Source: Solirubrobacterales bacterium (lineage in GTDB: Bacteria > Actinomycetota > Thermoleophilia > Solirubrobacterales > Solirubrobacteraceae). From it: a stretch of DNA of 64,000 nt. Both the position numbers and the translations under genes were made by a program. The stretch's first letter is position 1, and the number at the start of each line of letters is the position of its first letter. A model generated the notes under the pieces. The model did not search any database and was not told the DNA's origin. It worked only from the letters and a program-made list of their open reading frames with translations. This document shows positions 7,446 to 16,255 of the stretch, piece after piece. The stretch spans positions 16,790 through 80,789 of the forward strand of contig JAOPZS010000080.1 of NCBI GenBank assembly GCA_025963965.1. Direction: 5' to 3'.

Positions 7446-9244
7446 GAGCGCTGCGCTCGAGCGCCGGCACCCCGCTGGCGTGGCTCGGCGGGCTGCTCGC
7501 GCTCTACCTCCTCGGGCCCGTCCTGGCATTCGCGATCCGCCTCGGCGGCGGAGCGCAGGCACCGCCGGGGCTCGGCTCGGCGCTGGTGATCTCGCTGTAC
7601 ACGGCCACGATCTCCACCGCGATCGTCGCGGCGCTCGGCATCCCGCTGGCGTACCTGCTGGCGCACGGCCGCGCCGCGCTGACGCGCCCGCTCACGGCGC
7701 TGATCGCGCTCCCCCTCGCGCTGCCGCCCCTGATCAGCGGATTGCTGCTGCTCTACCTCGTCGGTCCCTATACGACGCTCGGCAGGCTCCTCGGTGCCAA
7801 CCTCACCGACAGCACAGTCGGCATCGTGCTCGCCCAGACGTTCGTCGCCGCGCCGTTCCTCGTGATCGTCGCGCGCGCCGCGTTCGCGTCGGTGGACCCC
7901 GAGCTGGAGAACGTGGCGGCGACGCTCGGTCATGGCCGCACCGCGCGGTTCCGGCTGGTCGCTCTGCCGGCCGCGCTGCCCGGGGTCGCGGCGGGGCTGC
8001 TCCTGTGCTGGCTGCGCGCCTTCGGCGAGTTCGGCGCCACGTTGATCCTGGCCTACCACCCCTACACGCTGCCGGTCTTCACCTTCGTGCAGTTCAACGG
8101 CACGGGCCTGCCGGGGACGATGCTGCCGACGGCAGTGGCCCTCGGCGCGGCGCTGTTCGTGCTCCTGCTCGTCCAGCTCCCCCTCCCCCGCCGGCGGCAC
8201 AGGGCTCCGGCGCCGGGGGCACCGCGCCCGCCGGTCCCCAGGAGTCCCGCCCTGCTGGACTTCGCCGTCTCGAGGCAACTGGGGGGCTTCACGCTGGAGA
8301 CGGCCCACCGCGCAAGCGGCGCACGGCTCGCGATCCTCGGGTCCTCCGGTGCAGGCAAGACGCTCACGCTCCGGCTGATCGCCGGCCTGAGCCCCAATGC
8401 CCGCGGCCACGTCGAGGTCGGTGGTGATCGCGTCGATCGCGTCCGGACCGAGCGGCGTGGGATCGGCTACGTCCCGCAACAGCCTGCGCTGCTGCCTCGG
8501 CGCAGCGTGTGGCGGCAGGTCACGCTCGGGGCGAGGTGCGACGACACGCTCGCCCACCTCTGGATCGAGCGCCTGGGCCTCATCGGTCTCGAGGACCGCT
8601 ACCCCGAGGAGCTCTCAGGAGGACAGCAGCGGCGCGTCTCACTTGCGCGGGCGCTCGCCAACCAGCCACGTCTGCTGCTGCTCGACGAGCCCTTCACGGG
8701 CCTGGACGCGCCGGTCAGAAGGCGCATGGCGCGTGAGCTGCGCCGGCTGCAGCGAGAGTCGGGGATGAGCACGGTGATCGTCACGCACGACCCGGAAGAG
8801 GCCGCGATCCTCGCTGACGAGATAATCGTGATCGGCGCCGGACGGGTGCTGCAGAGCGGCACCCCGCGGGAGCTGTTCGGCCAGCCGCGCTCCCCGGAGG
8901 TGGCGGCGCTCCTGGGTATCGAGAACAGCCACGTCGGCACGGTCCTCGACGACGCGACGATCGTCTGCGACGGCGTCGAGATCGCGGCGCCCACCGAGGG
9001 AATGGAGCCTGGCGCACCGGTGGGCTGGGCGGTCGATCCCGAGCGGATCGCGCTCAGCGCGGACGGCCTCTACGCCGCTCGAGTGATCGACGTCATCGAG
9101 CTCGGCCGAAGGCGCGAGCTGACGTTGCGCGTCGGCAGCCTCGAGCTCGCGGTGCGCGGCGATCAGCTTCACGCCGACGTCGAGGACGCCGTGATGCTGG
9201 ACATCCCGGCCGATCACATATCGGTGTGGGCGCTCGGCGGGTGA
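7442..9244 (+). CDS. Fused molybdate-type ABC permease-ATPase (ModB-ModC in one chain)
   Basis: One chain carries an inner-membrane permease followed by its ATPase. Counting from GTG 7586, the permease EAA loop is about residues 101-133, Walker A GSSGAGKT 252-259, LSGGQQRR 343-350, Walker B LLLLDEPF about 363-370, the VTHD switch about 399-402, and a TOBE-like C-terminus beyond 470. In-frame sequence upstream of 7586 encodes another convincing membrane helix (LAWLGGLLALYLLGPVLAF) with no ATG, GTG or TTG. I therefore place the start at CTG 7442, overlapping the binding protein's TGA as CTGA; 7586 is the conservative alternative. It should power uptake of the anion captured by the upstream protein. 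Confidence 0.75.
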   Translation: MRALRSSAGTPLAWLGGLLALYLLGPVLAFAIRLGGGAQAPPGLGSALVISLYTATISTAIVAALGIPLAYLLAHGRAALTRPLTALIALPLALPPLISGLLLLYLVGPYTTLGRLLGANLTDSTVGIVLAQTFVAAPFLVIVARAAFASVDPELENVAATLGHGRTARFRLVALPAALPGVAAGLLLCWLRAFGEFGATLILAYHPYTLPVFTFVQFNGTGLPGTMLPTAVALGAALFVLLLVQLPLPRRRHRAPAPGAPRPPVPRSPALLDFAVSRQLGGFTLETAHRASGARLAILGSSGAGKTLTLRLIAGLSPNARGHVEVGGDRVDRVRTERRGIGYVPQQPALLPRRSVWRQVTLGARCDDTLAHLWIERLGLIGLEDRYPEELSGGQQRRVSLARALANQPRLLLLDEPFTGLDAPVRRRMARELRRLQRESGMSTVIVTHDPEEAAILADEIIVIGAGRVLQSGTPRELFGQPRSPEVAALLGIENSHVGTVLDDATIVCDGVEIAAPTEGMEPGAPVGWAVDPERIALSADGLYAARVIDVIELGRRRELTLRVGSLELAVRGDQLHADVEDAVMLDIPADHISVWALGG

Positions 9245-9283
9245 CGGAGCCTGCCGGCCGATCTCCGGTGATACGTTCCTGCG

Positions 9284-9694
9284 GTGCCCAGGCAGGAACG
9301 CCCCGACTTGTCGCTTGGTGAAGCCGCCAAAGCACTGGGCGTGAGCGTCGACACGCTGCGGCGGTGGGATCGGGACGGCAAGATCGAGACGAGACGAGAT
9401 GCACAGAACCGACGGCGCGTGGCTGCGGCCGAGGTCGAGCGTCTCACCGAGCGGCCCCCGCGCCATCTCACCGGTGCCCGCAGCTCCGCGCGCAACCGCC
9501 TCTCCGGCGTCGTACGCTCGGTCGAGGTGGACGGCGTGATGGCGCTCGTGGAGATCGAGGCAGGGCCGTTCCGGCTCACCGCGGCCGTCACGCGCGACTC
9601 GGTCGACGAGCTGGGACTCGAGCCCGGCGTGCAGGCGACGGCGATCGTCAAGGCGACCTCCGTGATGGTCGAACGCGGCGCGGGTTTCGCCTGA
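9284..9694 (+). CDS. HTH-Mop/TOBE molybdate-responsive regulator
   Basis: A 136-residue protein starting at GTG 9284. Residues 9-50 form a MerR-like helix-turn-helix (LSLGEAAKALGVSVDTLRRWDRDGKI). Residues 70-132 form a single Mop/TOBE domain (RNRLSGVVRSVEVDGVMALVE, then TAIVKATSVMV) of the type that binds molybdate or tungstate. It lies 39 bases after the transporter in the same direction, so it probably regulates this operon according to oxyanion level. It is smaller than E. coli ModE and lacks the di-Mop arrangement. Confidence 0.8.
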   Translation: MPRQERPDLSLGEAAKALGVSVDTLRRWDRDGKIETRRDAQNRRRVAAAEVERLTERPPRHLTGARSSARNRLSGVVRSVEVDGVMALVEIEAGPFRLTAAVTRDSVDELGLEPGVQATAIVKATSVMVERGAGFA

Positions 9695-9706
9695 GCCGGC
9701 CGTGAT

Positions 9707-9748
9707 TCTCCGCGGTCGAGCGGCGTGGTGAACGTCAGCCGCCGGAGA
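9707..9748. terminator. Imperfect hairpin between convergent genes
   Basis: TCTCCG at 9707-9712 pairs with CGGAGA at 9743-9748, and internal CGGC/GCCG steps can extend the stem. It lies between the 3' ends of the HTH-Mop gene and the minus-strand gene at 9789, so a bidirectional terminator is plausible. There is no T-run. Confidence 0.3.
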
Positions 9749-9788
9749 CTGAGCTCACAGCCCGCTCCCAGCCCGCGCGTCAGGAGCT

Positions 9789-10304
9789 CTACGCCGCCGA
9801 GTCGCCTACCCGATCAGGCTGCGGTGTGGCCGCGGGAGTGAAGGCGTCCGCCGCTGCGCGAAGCCGGTGCGCTTCGAGATGCTCCGCCTGCTGTTCGGCG
9901 CGCTCGATCAGGGCATCGATCGCGCGACGCTCCAGGCGCGGCTCTGCCGGCTGGATGTGCCGGAGCGCCAGCCACATCGCGAGCTTGCCCTGCACGCCGA
10001 GACGCAGGGTCTCAAGCTCCAGGGCACGGCTGTACGGCGAGTAGCCGAGGAGCCTGCCGTTCAGCTTCAGCCGGCCCGCCTTCTCCAGCGCCCACGCGGT
10101 TGCGAGCTTCAACCGGTCCTCTCCCACGCCGAGGACCTCCATGATCGCCAGCAGCGAACCGCGGTCCTCGTCGATTTCCACCCGCAGGTGTTCCAGAAAG
10201 TCGCCATAGGCCGTGCCGCGGTTGCTCCGCGCCGAGCGGGACGCCAGCTCACGCGCGAGCGTCGCGCCGGCCAGGTGGTCGTTCAGATAGATACCGAGCA
10301 GCAT
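9789..10304 (-). CDS. Helical hypothetical protein
   Basis: A 171-residue protein beginning MLLGIYLNDHLAGATLARELA. It is predicted by eye to be almost all helical, with many Glu, Arg, Leu and Ala residues, paired His/Glu positions (NDHLAG, EHLRVEIDED) and a proline-rich tail. I do not recognise a named domain; the helical pattern recalls ferritin-like folds, but that is only a resemblance. ATG 10304 is chosen because GAGGGCGAG sits just upstream and a longer reading would run into the preceding dehydrogenase gene. It is third in an operon with the zinc dehydrogenase and the SRPBCC protein. Confidence 0.6.
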   Translation of the reverse strand: MLLGIYLNDHLAGATLARELASRSARSNRGTAYGDFLEHLRVEIDEDRGSLLAIMEVLGVGEDRLKLATAWALEKAGRLKLNGRLLGYSPYSRALELETLRLGVQGKLAMWLALRHIQPAEPRLERRAIDALIERAEQQAEHLEAHRLRAAADAFTPAATPQPDRVGDSAA

Positions 10305-10345
10305 CTCGCCCTCGCGGTTTGCTCCTGGCTGTGGCGCTCCATCGG

Positions 10346-11524
10346 CTATGGCTTCAGCACCACCTTCACGCATTCGTCGCGCTTGTGCTTGAACGTCTCG
10401 TAGCCTTCAGGCGCATCGGCGAGCCCGAGGCGATGGGTCACCACGAAGCTCGGGTCGATGTCCCCTTTCACGACGTGATCGAGCAGGGGCCGCATGTAGC
10501 GCTGCACGTGACATTGCCCTGTGCGCATTGTCAAGCCCTTGTTCATGAAAGCCCCGGCCGGGAACTTGTCCATCATCCCCCCGTAGACGCCGATCACCGA
10601 GACGATGCCGCCTGGGCGACAGGCCATGACGGCGTCACGCAGGGCGTGTGGCCGCTCCGTCTCCATCCGCGTCGCCTGCTTGATGCGGTCGTAGGCGTGA
10701 AGCGCGACGCGGCCGTGGGTCGCCTCCATCCCGACCGCGTCGATCACCGAGTCCGGCCCGCGTCCGCCGGTGAGCTCCTTGAGCTCCTCGACGACATCGG
10801 GTGTCTCGTCGAAGTTGATCGCGGCGGTGGCGCCGGCTTCCTCGAGAGCCATCCTCAGGCGGTACCTCTCCTTGTCGATCACGATCACGTGCTCGGCGCC
10901 GAGCAGGCGAGCGCTCGCGATCGCGAACTGCCCGACAGGACCTGCGCCGAATACCGCAATCACCTTCTCCGGAGAGGGCTCGGCCATCTCGGCGCCCATG
11001 AAGCCGGTCGGGAATATGTCCGACAGGAACAGCACCTGCTCGTCGCGCAGCCCCTCCTCGATCTTGATCGGGCCGACGTCGGCGAACGGCACGCGGGCAT
11101 ATTCGGCCTGTCCGCCCGCGTAGCCACCCGTCAGGTGCGAGTAGCCGAAGATTCCGGCCGTCGGGTGACCGAACATCTTCTCCGCCATCCCGCCGTTGGG
11201 GTTCGTGTTCTCGCAGAGGGAGTACAGGCCCTTCTGGCACTGCTCGCAGCGCCCGCAGGCGATCGGGAACGGCACGACGACGCGATCGCCGGCCTTCAGT
11301 CGCGCGACGTCCGGGCCTGTCTCGACGACTTCGCCCATGAACTCGTGGCCGAGGATGTCTCCCCTCTCCATCGTCGGGATGTATCCGTCGTAGAGGTGGA
11401 GATCCGATCCGCAGATCGCCGTCGAGCTGATCTTCACGATCGCGTCGTCGCGGTTGATGATCTTCGGGTCGGGCACGTTCTCCACCTGGACCTTGTTTCG
11501 GCCAGACCAGACGTTCGCGCGCAT
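10346..11524 (-). CDS. Zinc-dependent alcohol dehydrogenase (MDR family)
   Basis: A 392-residue medium-chain dehydrogenase. Catalytic zinc ligands are C38 ([10 protein letters not shown]) and H60-E61 (GHEFMG). Structural zinc ligands are C90, C93, C96 and C104. The nucleotide fold carries [12 protein letters not shown]. The [15 protein letters not shown] stretch is typical of the long-chain, glutathione-independent formaldehyde-dehydrogenase-like branch often annotated in soil actinobacteria; the substrate is not certain. GAAAGGAGATCACC precedes ATG 11524. It lies 14 bases downstream of the SRPBCC gene and 41 bases before the helical hypothetical gene. Confidence 0.88.
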   Translation of the reverse strand: MRANVWSGRNKVQVENVPDPKIINRDDAIVKISSTAICGSDLHLYDGYIPTMERGDILGHEFMGEVVETGPDVARLKAGDRVVVPFPIACGRCEQCQKGLYSLCENTNPNGGMAEKMFGHPTAGIFGYSHLTGGYAGGQAEYARVPFADVGPIKIEEGLRDEQVLFLSDIFPTGFMGAEMAEPSPEKVIAVFGAGPVGQFAIASARLLGAEHVIVIDKERYRLRMALEEAGATAAINFDETPDVVEELKELTGGRGPDSVIDAVGMEATHGRVALHAYDRIKQATRMETERPHALRDAVMACRPGGIVSVIGVYGGMMDKFPAGAFMNKGLTMRTGQCHVQRYMRPLLDHVVKGDIDPSFVVTHRLGLADAPEGYETFKHKRDECVKVVLKP

Positions 11525-11538
11525 GGTGATCTCCTTTC

Positions 11539-12414
11539 TCAGCTGATGGCGTGTTCGAGGGGCTGTGCCGGGCGCTGCTTCGGCTGGTGCTTCGCGCTCG
11601 AGCCCGCCGGCGCTCCCTCCGAGCGGACGATCTCGCCGGTTTCGACGAGCTGCTTGAGGCGGCGCAGGTCGTCGCGCACCAGTTGCAGCGGCTCCTCGCC
11701 GGTGATCTTCTTGACCGCGTCGCCGAGGACGCCGCCCGGCAGGTCGTGTTCGATGCGGACGTGAACCTCGGTGCCTCGGTCTCCCGGCGCGAGGCCGAAA
11801 CGCGTGACGCCGCTCGCCTGCACGGGCGCATCTGAGACCGTGCGCCACTCGATCCGGCCCGGCTGCTCGTCGAGGATCTCGATCGGGCCCAGCCGCGAGC
11901 CGCTGCCGGCGTTCTGCTCGAAGCTGCGCCAGCGCTCGGTCAGCTCTTCGCGCGATGCGCGAACGGTGATGCTCGCGTGTCCCTCCACTGTTCGATCCTC
12001 CTCGCTCGCATGACGTTGGGTGCTGCGGGCGCCGGCGAGCGCATCGGCGGCGAAGCAGCCGATGACCGAAACGATCGCGGCGGTCAGGCGCGGGCTCGAC
12101 TCGCGATGCCCGCGGTAGGCACGGGCGAGCATCCCCAGGTGCAGGACGTCGCCGACCGTCCTTCCCCACAGCGACAGGGTGGCTCGCCGCGCCACCAGGA
12201 TCCCGCCGGCCGCGCTCAGCTCCTGCACGCCGACGACCCTTTGCCAGAAGCGGCTCTCGGCGTCGTCGCGCACGCCGAGCAGGCGGTTGACAGCGCCCGG
12301 TGAGACGAGCTGAACGGAGCCGAGCGCGAGGCTGAAGTAGCCGAGCCCACGTTCGAGGCCGCCGAGCGGCTGGGAGCTCCTGCGTGTTCGGGTGCTGCCG
12401 ACGAAGGACGGCAT
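11539..12414 (-). CDS. SRPBCC (cyclase/dehydrase-like) protein with membrane-associated N-terminus
   Basis: A 291-residue protein. Residues 20-130 are moderately hydrophobic ([19 protein letters not shown] and [14 protein letters not shown]-like helices). From about residue 140 comes an SRPBCC/polyketide-cyclase-like domain: [21 protein letters not shown], then a beta-rich segment ending in a long C-terminal helix [18 protein letters not shown]. Such domains bind hydrophobic ligands. AAAGGAGTGGAC precedes ATG 12414. It is the first gene of a three-gene operon with the zinc dehydrogenase. Confidence 0.72.
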   Translation of the reverse strand: MPSFVGSTRTRRSSQPLGGLERGLGYFSLALGSVQLVSPGAVNRLLGVRDDAESRFWQRVVGVQELSAAGGILVARRATLSLWGRTVGDVLHLGMLARAYRGHRESSPRLTAAIVSVIGCFAADALAGARSTQRHASEEDRTVEGHASITVRASREELTERWRSFEQNAGSGSRLGPIEILDEQPGRIEWRTVSDAPVQASGVTRFGLAPGDRGTEVHVRIEHDLPGGVLGDAVKKITGEEPLQLVRDDLRRLKQLVETGEIVRSEGAPAGSSAKHQPKQRPAQPLEHAIS

Positions 12415-12586
12415 GTCCACTCCTTTCGGGCTCGGCCGGGGCCGAGCGTGGTCGCCTGGCCGTCGACTACCCGGCTCACATGCGTCTACCACCCGGGGCA
12501 CGAAAAAACTTTGTGGAAGTCACGATTCGAGCTGGACGCCGCCCTCCCCCACGATCCGACCGGCGTCGCCGAGGACCGGGCGCCCT

Positions 12587-14830
12587 CTACAGCCACGCGT
12601 CGGCCGTCCCCGGTGTCGGTGCCATCGTGACCGTGAGCTCCCCGCTCTGATCGAGCAGCGCGAAGCCGGTGACGTCGTCGGCGCGGGTGAATGCGAGGCT
12701 CACCTCGGCGTCGCCGACGAGGAGGCGGCGGAGCTCTGCGCGCTCGATCCACGGCGGCAGGCGCGGCTGGATCACGTCGAGCCGCCGCGCGGGCGCGTGC
12801 GCAGTGATTCCGAGCATCGCCTGCAGCAGCATGAACGGTGCCGCCGCGGCCCAGGCCTGCGGCATGCATGCGACGGGGTACCCGACGATCTCGCTCGTCC
12901 CGGACCGTTGGAAGCCGCAGTAGAGCTCGGCGAGGCGGAAGTCGCGGGAGTGCGCCGCGATGTCGAAGATGCCCGTCGCGATCCGCAGCGTCTCCTCGGC
13001 GAAGCCATAGCGTTTCAGGCCGGCGGCGATGATCGCGTTGTCATGCGGCCAGACGGATCCGTTGTGGTAGCTCATCGGGTTGTAGGCCGGCGAGTCGCTC
13101 GATAGCGTGCGGATGCCCCAGCCGCTGAACATGTCGGGGGCCGTCAGGCGGCTGGCCAGCGACGCTGCCTTGTCGGCGTCGACGATCCCGCAGTAGAGGC
13201 AGTGACCCGGGTTGGAGGTGACGCTCGCCACCTGCCTCTTTGCTCCGTCGAGCGCGAGGGCGAACGTTCCCTCCTCCGGATTCCAGAACGCCTCGTTGAA
13301 CCGCTCGCGCAACCGCCCCGCCTCGGCTCGGAGCGCGCGCCCGCGGTCAGCTTCCCCCAGTGCCTCGTAGACCTCCGCGATCCGCAGCTTTGCGAGATAG
13401 ACGTAGCCCTGCACCTCCACGAGCGCGATCGGGCCGCTCGCGAGGGCCCCGTCGGCGTGAACGACGCAGTCCTCAGAGTCCTTCCAGCCCTGGTTGGCAA
13501 GCCCTGCCGGAGAGCGGCGCTGGTACTCGACGAAACCGTCGCCGTCGCGGTCGCCGTAGCGATCGATCCACTCGAGCGCACCGTCGAGCGCGGGACGCAG
13601 GGTGCTCATCGTCTCCAGATCCCCCGTCCAGCGGAAGTAGGTCGCGGCGAGCATCACGAACAGCGGCGTCGCATCCGCCGTCCCGTAGTAAGGGGTGTGC
13701 GGGATCAGCCCGGCTCGCGCCAGCTCGCCGCTGCGAAGCTCGTGCAGGATCTTGCCGGGCTCGGCGTCGCGCCAGGCATCGTCTGTCTGTGCCTGCATGC
13801 CCGCGAGCACCAACAGGCTGTCGCGCGCGAGGCCCGGGTTGAGCAGCAGGCACTGGTGCGAGGCCAGCAGCGAGTCGCGCCCGAACGCCGCCACGAACCA
13901 GGGGATGCCCGCCGCCGGGATCCGCCCGCCGCGCAGCGGCGTCAACAGCGCGTGCAGGTCGCGAACCGACGCCGCGATGACCTGCTCGAAGAGCCTGCTG
14001 TCGGATGAGATGCCGGTGCAGCGCTCGCACCACGCCTCCAGCTGCTCCTCTACGTCGTCGACGGCCCGCGCGAACCTGCGCGAGCGCGGACGCTCCTCGC
14101 CGAGGGCGGGCGAGACGCTGATCAGCACGGACTCCTGGGCGCCGGGGGCGAGCTCGATGCTCCAGTCGAGCTGCGCTCGGGGTCCGTGCATCGAGGAGAT
14201 CTCCGGGGCGGGCTCGGCGTCGATCAGCGTGCGGCTCGTGCAGCCATCGGCACCCTGGTAGGCGAATGTGACGCCCGACCGGCGTGATCTCACCGATACC
14301 GGCCCGGTCGGTTGTGGCCGGCGCCGCACTCCGCGCACCTCGAACACGTCCGCGTAGTCCGCGCCGAACGTCACGGCGAGCGGCACGGCGACCCGGCGGG
14401 GAGAGTAGTTGTGCAGCTCGACGTGGCAATAGAGCCGATCCGCCACGACGAGCGTGCGACGAACGTGCAGCGTCTCCTGGGCGATCTCGAGTCCCCGCGC
14501 GTCCAGGAACGAGGGGTTCGTCGCGTCGACCACAGCGCGGTGTCCGTCCTCGACCGAGCGTGAGAGCAGGACGGGCGCCACCCCTCCGAGCGAGAGCCGC
14601 AGCTCCGAGACGAAACGGGTGTCGTCCCTGTAGAGCCCCTCGCCGCTGGCCCCGTGGGGGTGGAGCTCACCGTCGGGGCGAGCGCACAGGAACATGCCGC
14701 CGCACTTCAGGACCAGCAGCTCCGCGCGCGCCTCGGCGGGGATCGGCGGGGCGCCCGCGGCGGCCCGAACGTGCTCATCAGAGCCTGCCGGAGAGCCCGA
14801 CGCGGTCGACAGGACCGCCACCTCGCTCAT
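12587..14830 (-). CDS. Amylo-alpha-1,6-glucosidase / glycogen-debranching-like protein
   Basis: A 747-residue protein. The N-terminal 260 residues (LVLKCGGMFLCARPDGELHP, then GLYRDDTRFVSELRL) match the GDE_N_bis beta-sandwich seen before bacterial amylo-alpha-1,6-glucosidase-like domains. The remainder is an (alpha/alpha)6 barrel with GIPWFVAAFGRDSLLASHQ, YGDRDGDGFVEY and NPMSYHNGSVWPHDNAI segments carrying the acidic catalytic candidates. It overlaps the upstream glycosyltransferase gene by 4 bases (ATGA). The pair probably makes or trims an alpha-glucan or glucosyl solute; the true substrate is unknown. Confidence 0.82.
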   Translation of the reverse strand: MSEVAVLSTASGSPAGSDEHVRAAAGAPPIPAEARAELLVLKCGGMFLCARPDGELHPHGASGEGLYRDDTRFVSELRLSLGGVAPVLLSRSVEDGHRAVVDATNPSFLDARGLEIAQETLHVRRTLVVADRLYCHVELHNYSPRRVAVPLAVTFGADYADVFEVRGVRRRPQPTGPVSVRSRRSGVTFAYQGADGCTSRTLIDAEPAPEISSMHGPRAQLDWSIELAPGAQESVLISVSPALGEERPRSRRFARAVDDVEEQLEAWCERCTGISSDSRLFEQVIAASVRDLHALLTPLRGGRIPAAGIPWFVAAFGRDSLLASHQCLLLNPGLARDSLLVLAGMQAQTDDAWRDAEPGKILHELRSGELARAGLIPHTPYYGTADATPLFVMLAATYFRWTGDLETMSTLRPALDGALEWIDRYGDRDGDGFVEYQRRSPAGLANQGWKDSEDCVVHADGALASGPIALVEVQGYVYLAKLRIAEVYEALGEADRGRALRAEAGRLRERFNEAFWNPEEGTFALALDGAKRQVASVTSNPGHCLYCGIVDADKAASLASRLTAPDMFSGWGIRTLSSDSPAYNPMSYHNGSVWPHDNAIIAAGLKRYGFAEETLRIATGIFDIAAHSRDFRLAELYCGFQRSGTSEIVGYPVACMPQAWAAAAPFMLLQAMLGITAHAPARRLDVIQPRLPPWIERAELRRLLVGDAEVSLAFTRADDVTGFALLDQSGELTVTMAPTPGTADAWL

Positions 14831-16008
14831 GCCACCTGCGTCCGGCCACGCTCACGATCGCGGGCTCCGATCACGCGGCGGTATGCGTTCTCGTACGCCC
14901 GACCGACGAGGTCGACGTCATAGCGCGCCTGCACGGCTTCGCGACAGCGCCCGGCGTCGAGCTCGTCGAGCATTCCCACCGCCGCTGCCATCTCATCCTC
15001 GTCGCCGACGAGGAATCCCGAGGCGCCGTGCTCGACGATCTCCGGAGCGGCGCCTTCGGGGAAGGCGATCACGGGGGTTCCGCAGGCCAGCGCCTCGATC
15101 ATCACCATCCCGAAGGGCTCCGGCCAGCGGATCGGCATCAGCAGAGCGGCCGCCCCGGCGAACAGCTCCCGCTTGGCGGCGCCGCCGACCTCCTCGACAT
15201 AGCGGACCGAATCCCCGTCGATGTACGGCTCCACGTGCCGCTTGAAGAACTCCTCCTGTCCGGGCTGCACAGGGCCGGCGAGCACGAGCGGCCGGCCGGC
15301 GCGGGCGGCCGCGGCGATCGCCCGATGCGGGCCCTTGCCGGGTGTCATCCGACCGATCCACAGCAGGTATCCGTCCTTGCGGCGGCGCAACGGCCAGGCC
15401 CCCACGTCGATCGGGTTCGGGACGATGTTCACGCAACGCAGATCGGCCGGGCCCGACTCCAGCTGCGCGCGACTGAGCGCGGTCACCCAGAACTTCTGCG
15501 CGTGGTGGCGGTAGAAGGCGGACGTCTCGGGCGTGAACGGCCCGTGCAGAGTGTGCAGCACGGGCACCGCCACCCTGTCCGCGACCGCGACCAGCCCGAA
15601 GCCCGAGTGGTCGTGGATCAGATCGAACGGCCGGCCCCGCCGGCCCGCCTCGTCGATCACCTCGATCGCGCGTGCGACGTGATCGACCTCGAACAGCGTC
15701 TGCCCCATCTCATCGGGGTGCGCCTCTGCGAGCAGCGGAACGACGTGCGCCTGTGACTGCGACCCCGGCGGAGCTAGCAGCGTCACCCGATGGCCGCGTC
15801 GCACGAGCGCGCCCGCGATCTCCGCGACAGCCGCCTCGATGCCGCCGTAGCCGCTCGGCGGGACGGCGATCCAGGGCGGCGCCAGCACCGCGATCTGGAG
15901 CGAGAGCGAGCGGAGCGCGTCGTGCTCGCGGGCGCCGCGCCGCGCGGGGCGCCGCCGTCCCGGCGTGAGGGGAACGTGCACGTCTGTTGCATGGGCTGCG
16001 CTGGACAT
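14827..16008 (-). CDS. GT4 family glycosyltransferase
   Basis: A 393-residue GT-B protein. It has an N-terminal PPSGYGGIEAAVAEIAGALVRRGH loop, then LIHDHSGFG, a mid-protein IGRMTPGKGPHRAI phosphate-binding step, and the C-terminal EPFGMVMIEALACGTPVIAF motif with the EX7E acidic pair of GT4 retaining transferases. AGGAG lies upstream of ATG 16008. It is translationally coupled to the debranching-like enzyme. The 247 bases upstream to the FtsX gene show no convincing promoter or repeat. Confidence 0.85.
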   Translation of the reverse strand: MSSAAHATDVHVPLTPGRRRPARRGAREHDALRSLSLQIAVLAPPWIAVPPSGYGGIEAAVAEIAGALVRRGHRVTLLAPPGSQSQAHVVPLLAEAHPDEMGQTLFEVDHVARAIEVIDEAGRRGRPFDLIHDHSGFGLVAVADRVAVPVLHTLHGPFTPETSAFYRHHAQKFWVTALSRAQLESGPADLRCVNIVPNPIDVGAWPLRRRKDGYLLWIGRMTPGKGPHRAIAAAARAGRPLVLAGPVQPGQEEFFKRHVEPYIDGDSVRYVEEVGGAAKRELFAGAAALLMPIRWPEPFGMVMIEALACGTPVIAFPEGAAPEIVEHGASGFLVGDEDEMAAAVGMLDELDAGRCREAVQARYDVDLVGRAYENAYRRVIGARDRERGRTQVA

Positions 16009-16255
16009 GGGGATGCTCCTGGCAGTAGGTCGCCGCAGCGTGTTTCAAAAGCCCGGGGCGGCGCCCTTGGCTCGGCTCGTCAGCGGCCTAGCAACGACAG
16101 CCAGTACCGAAGATCAGGACACGACGCATTGGCCGTCGGCTCGTCGGTGCTCCGCAGTCCTCGATCCTGCGCGAGGGACCGCCTCCCCTGGCATCGCGTG
16201 CGTCGAGGGACGCCGGGCGCCGAAGCCGGCTGTCAAAGTGGCTGAGCCGGGCCGG

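Noticed and set aside
12415-12586. Possible sigma-B-like promoter (GTTTTTT, then GGGTGG, minus strand) before the SRPBCC gene
   Set aside because: The spacing of about 11 bases between elements is too short and the -10 match is weak.
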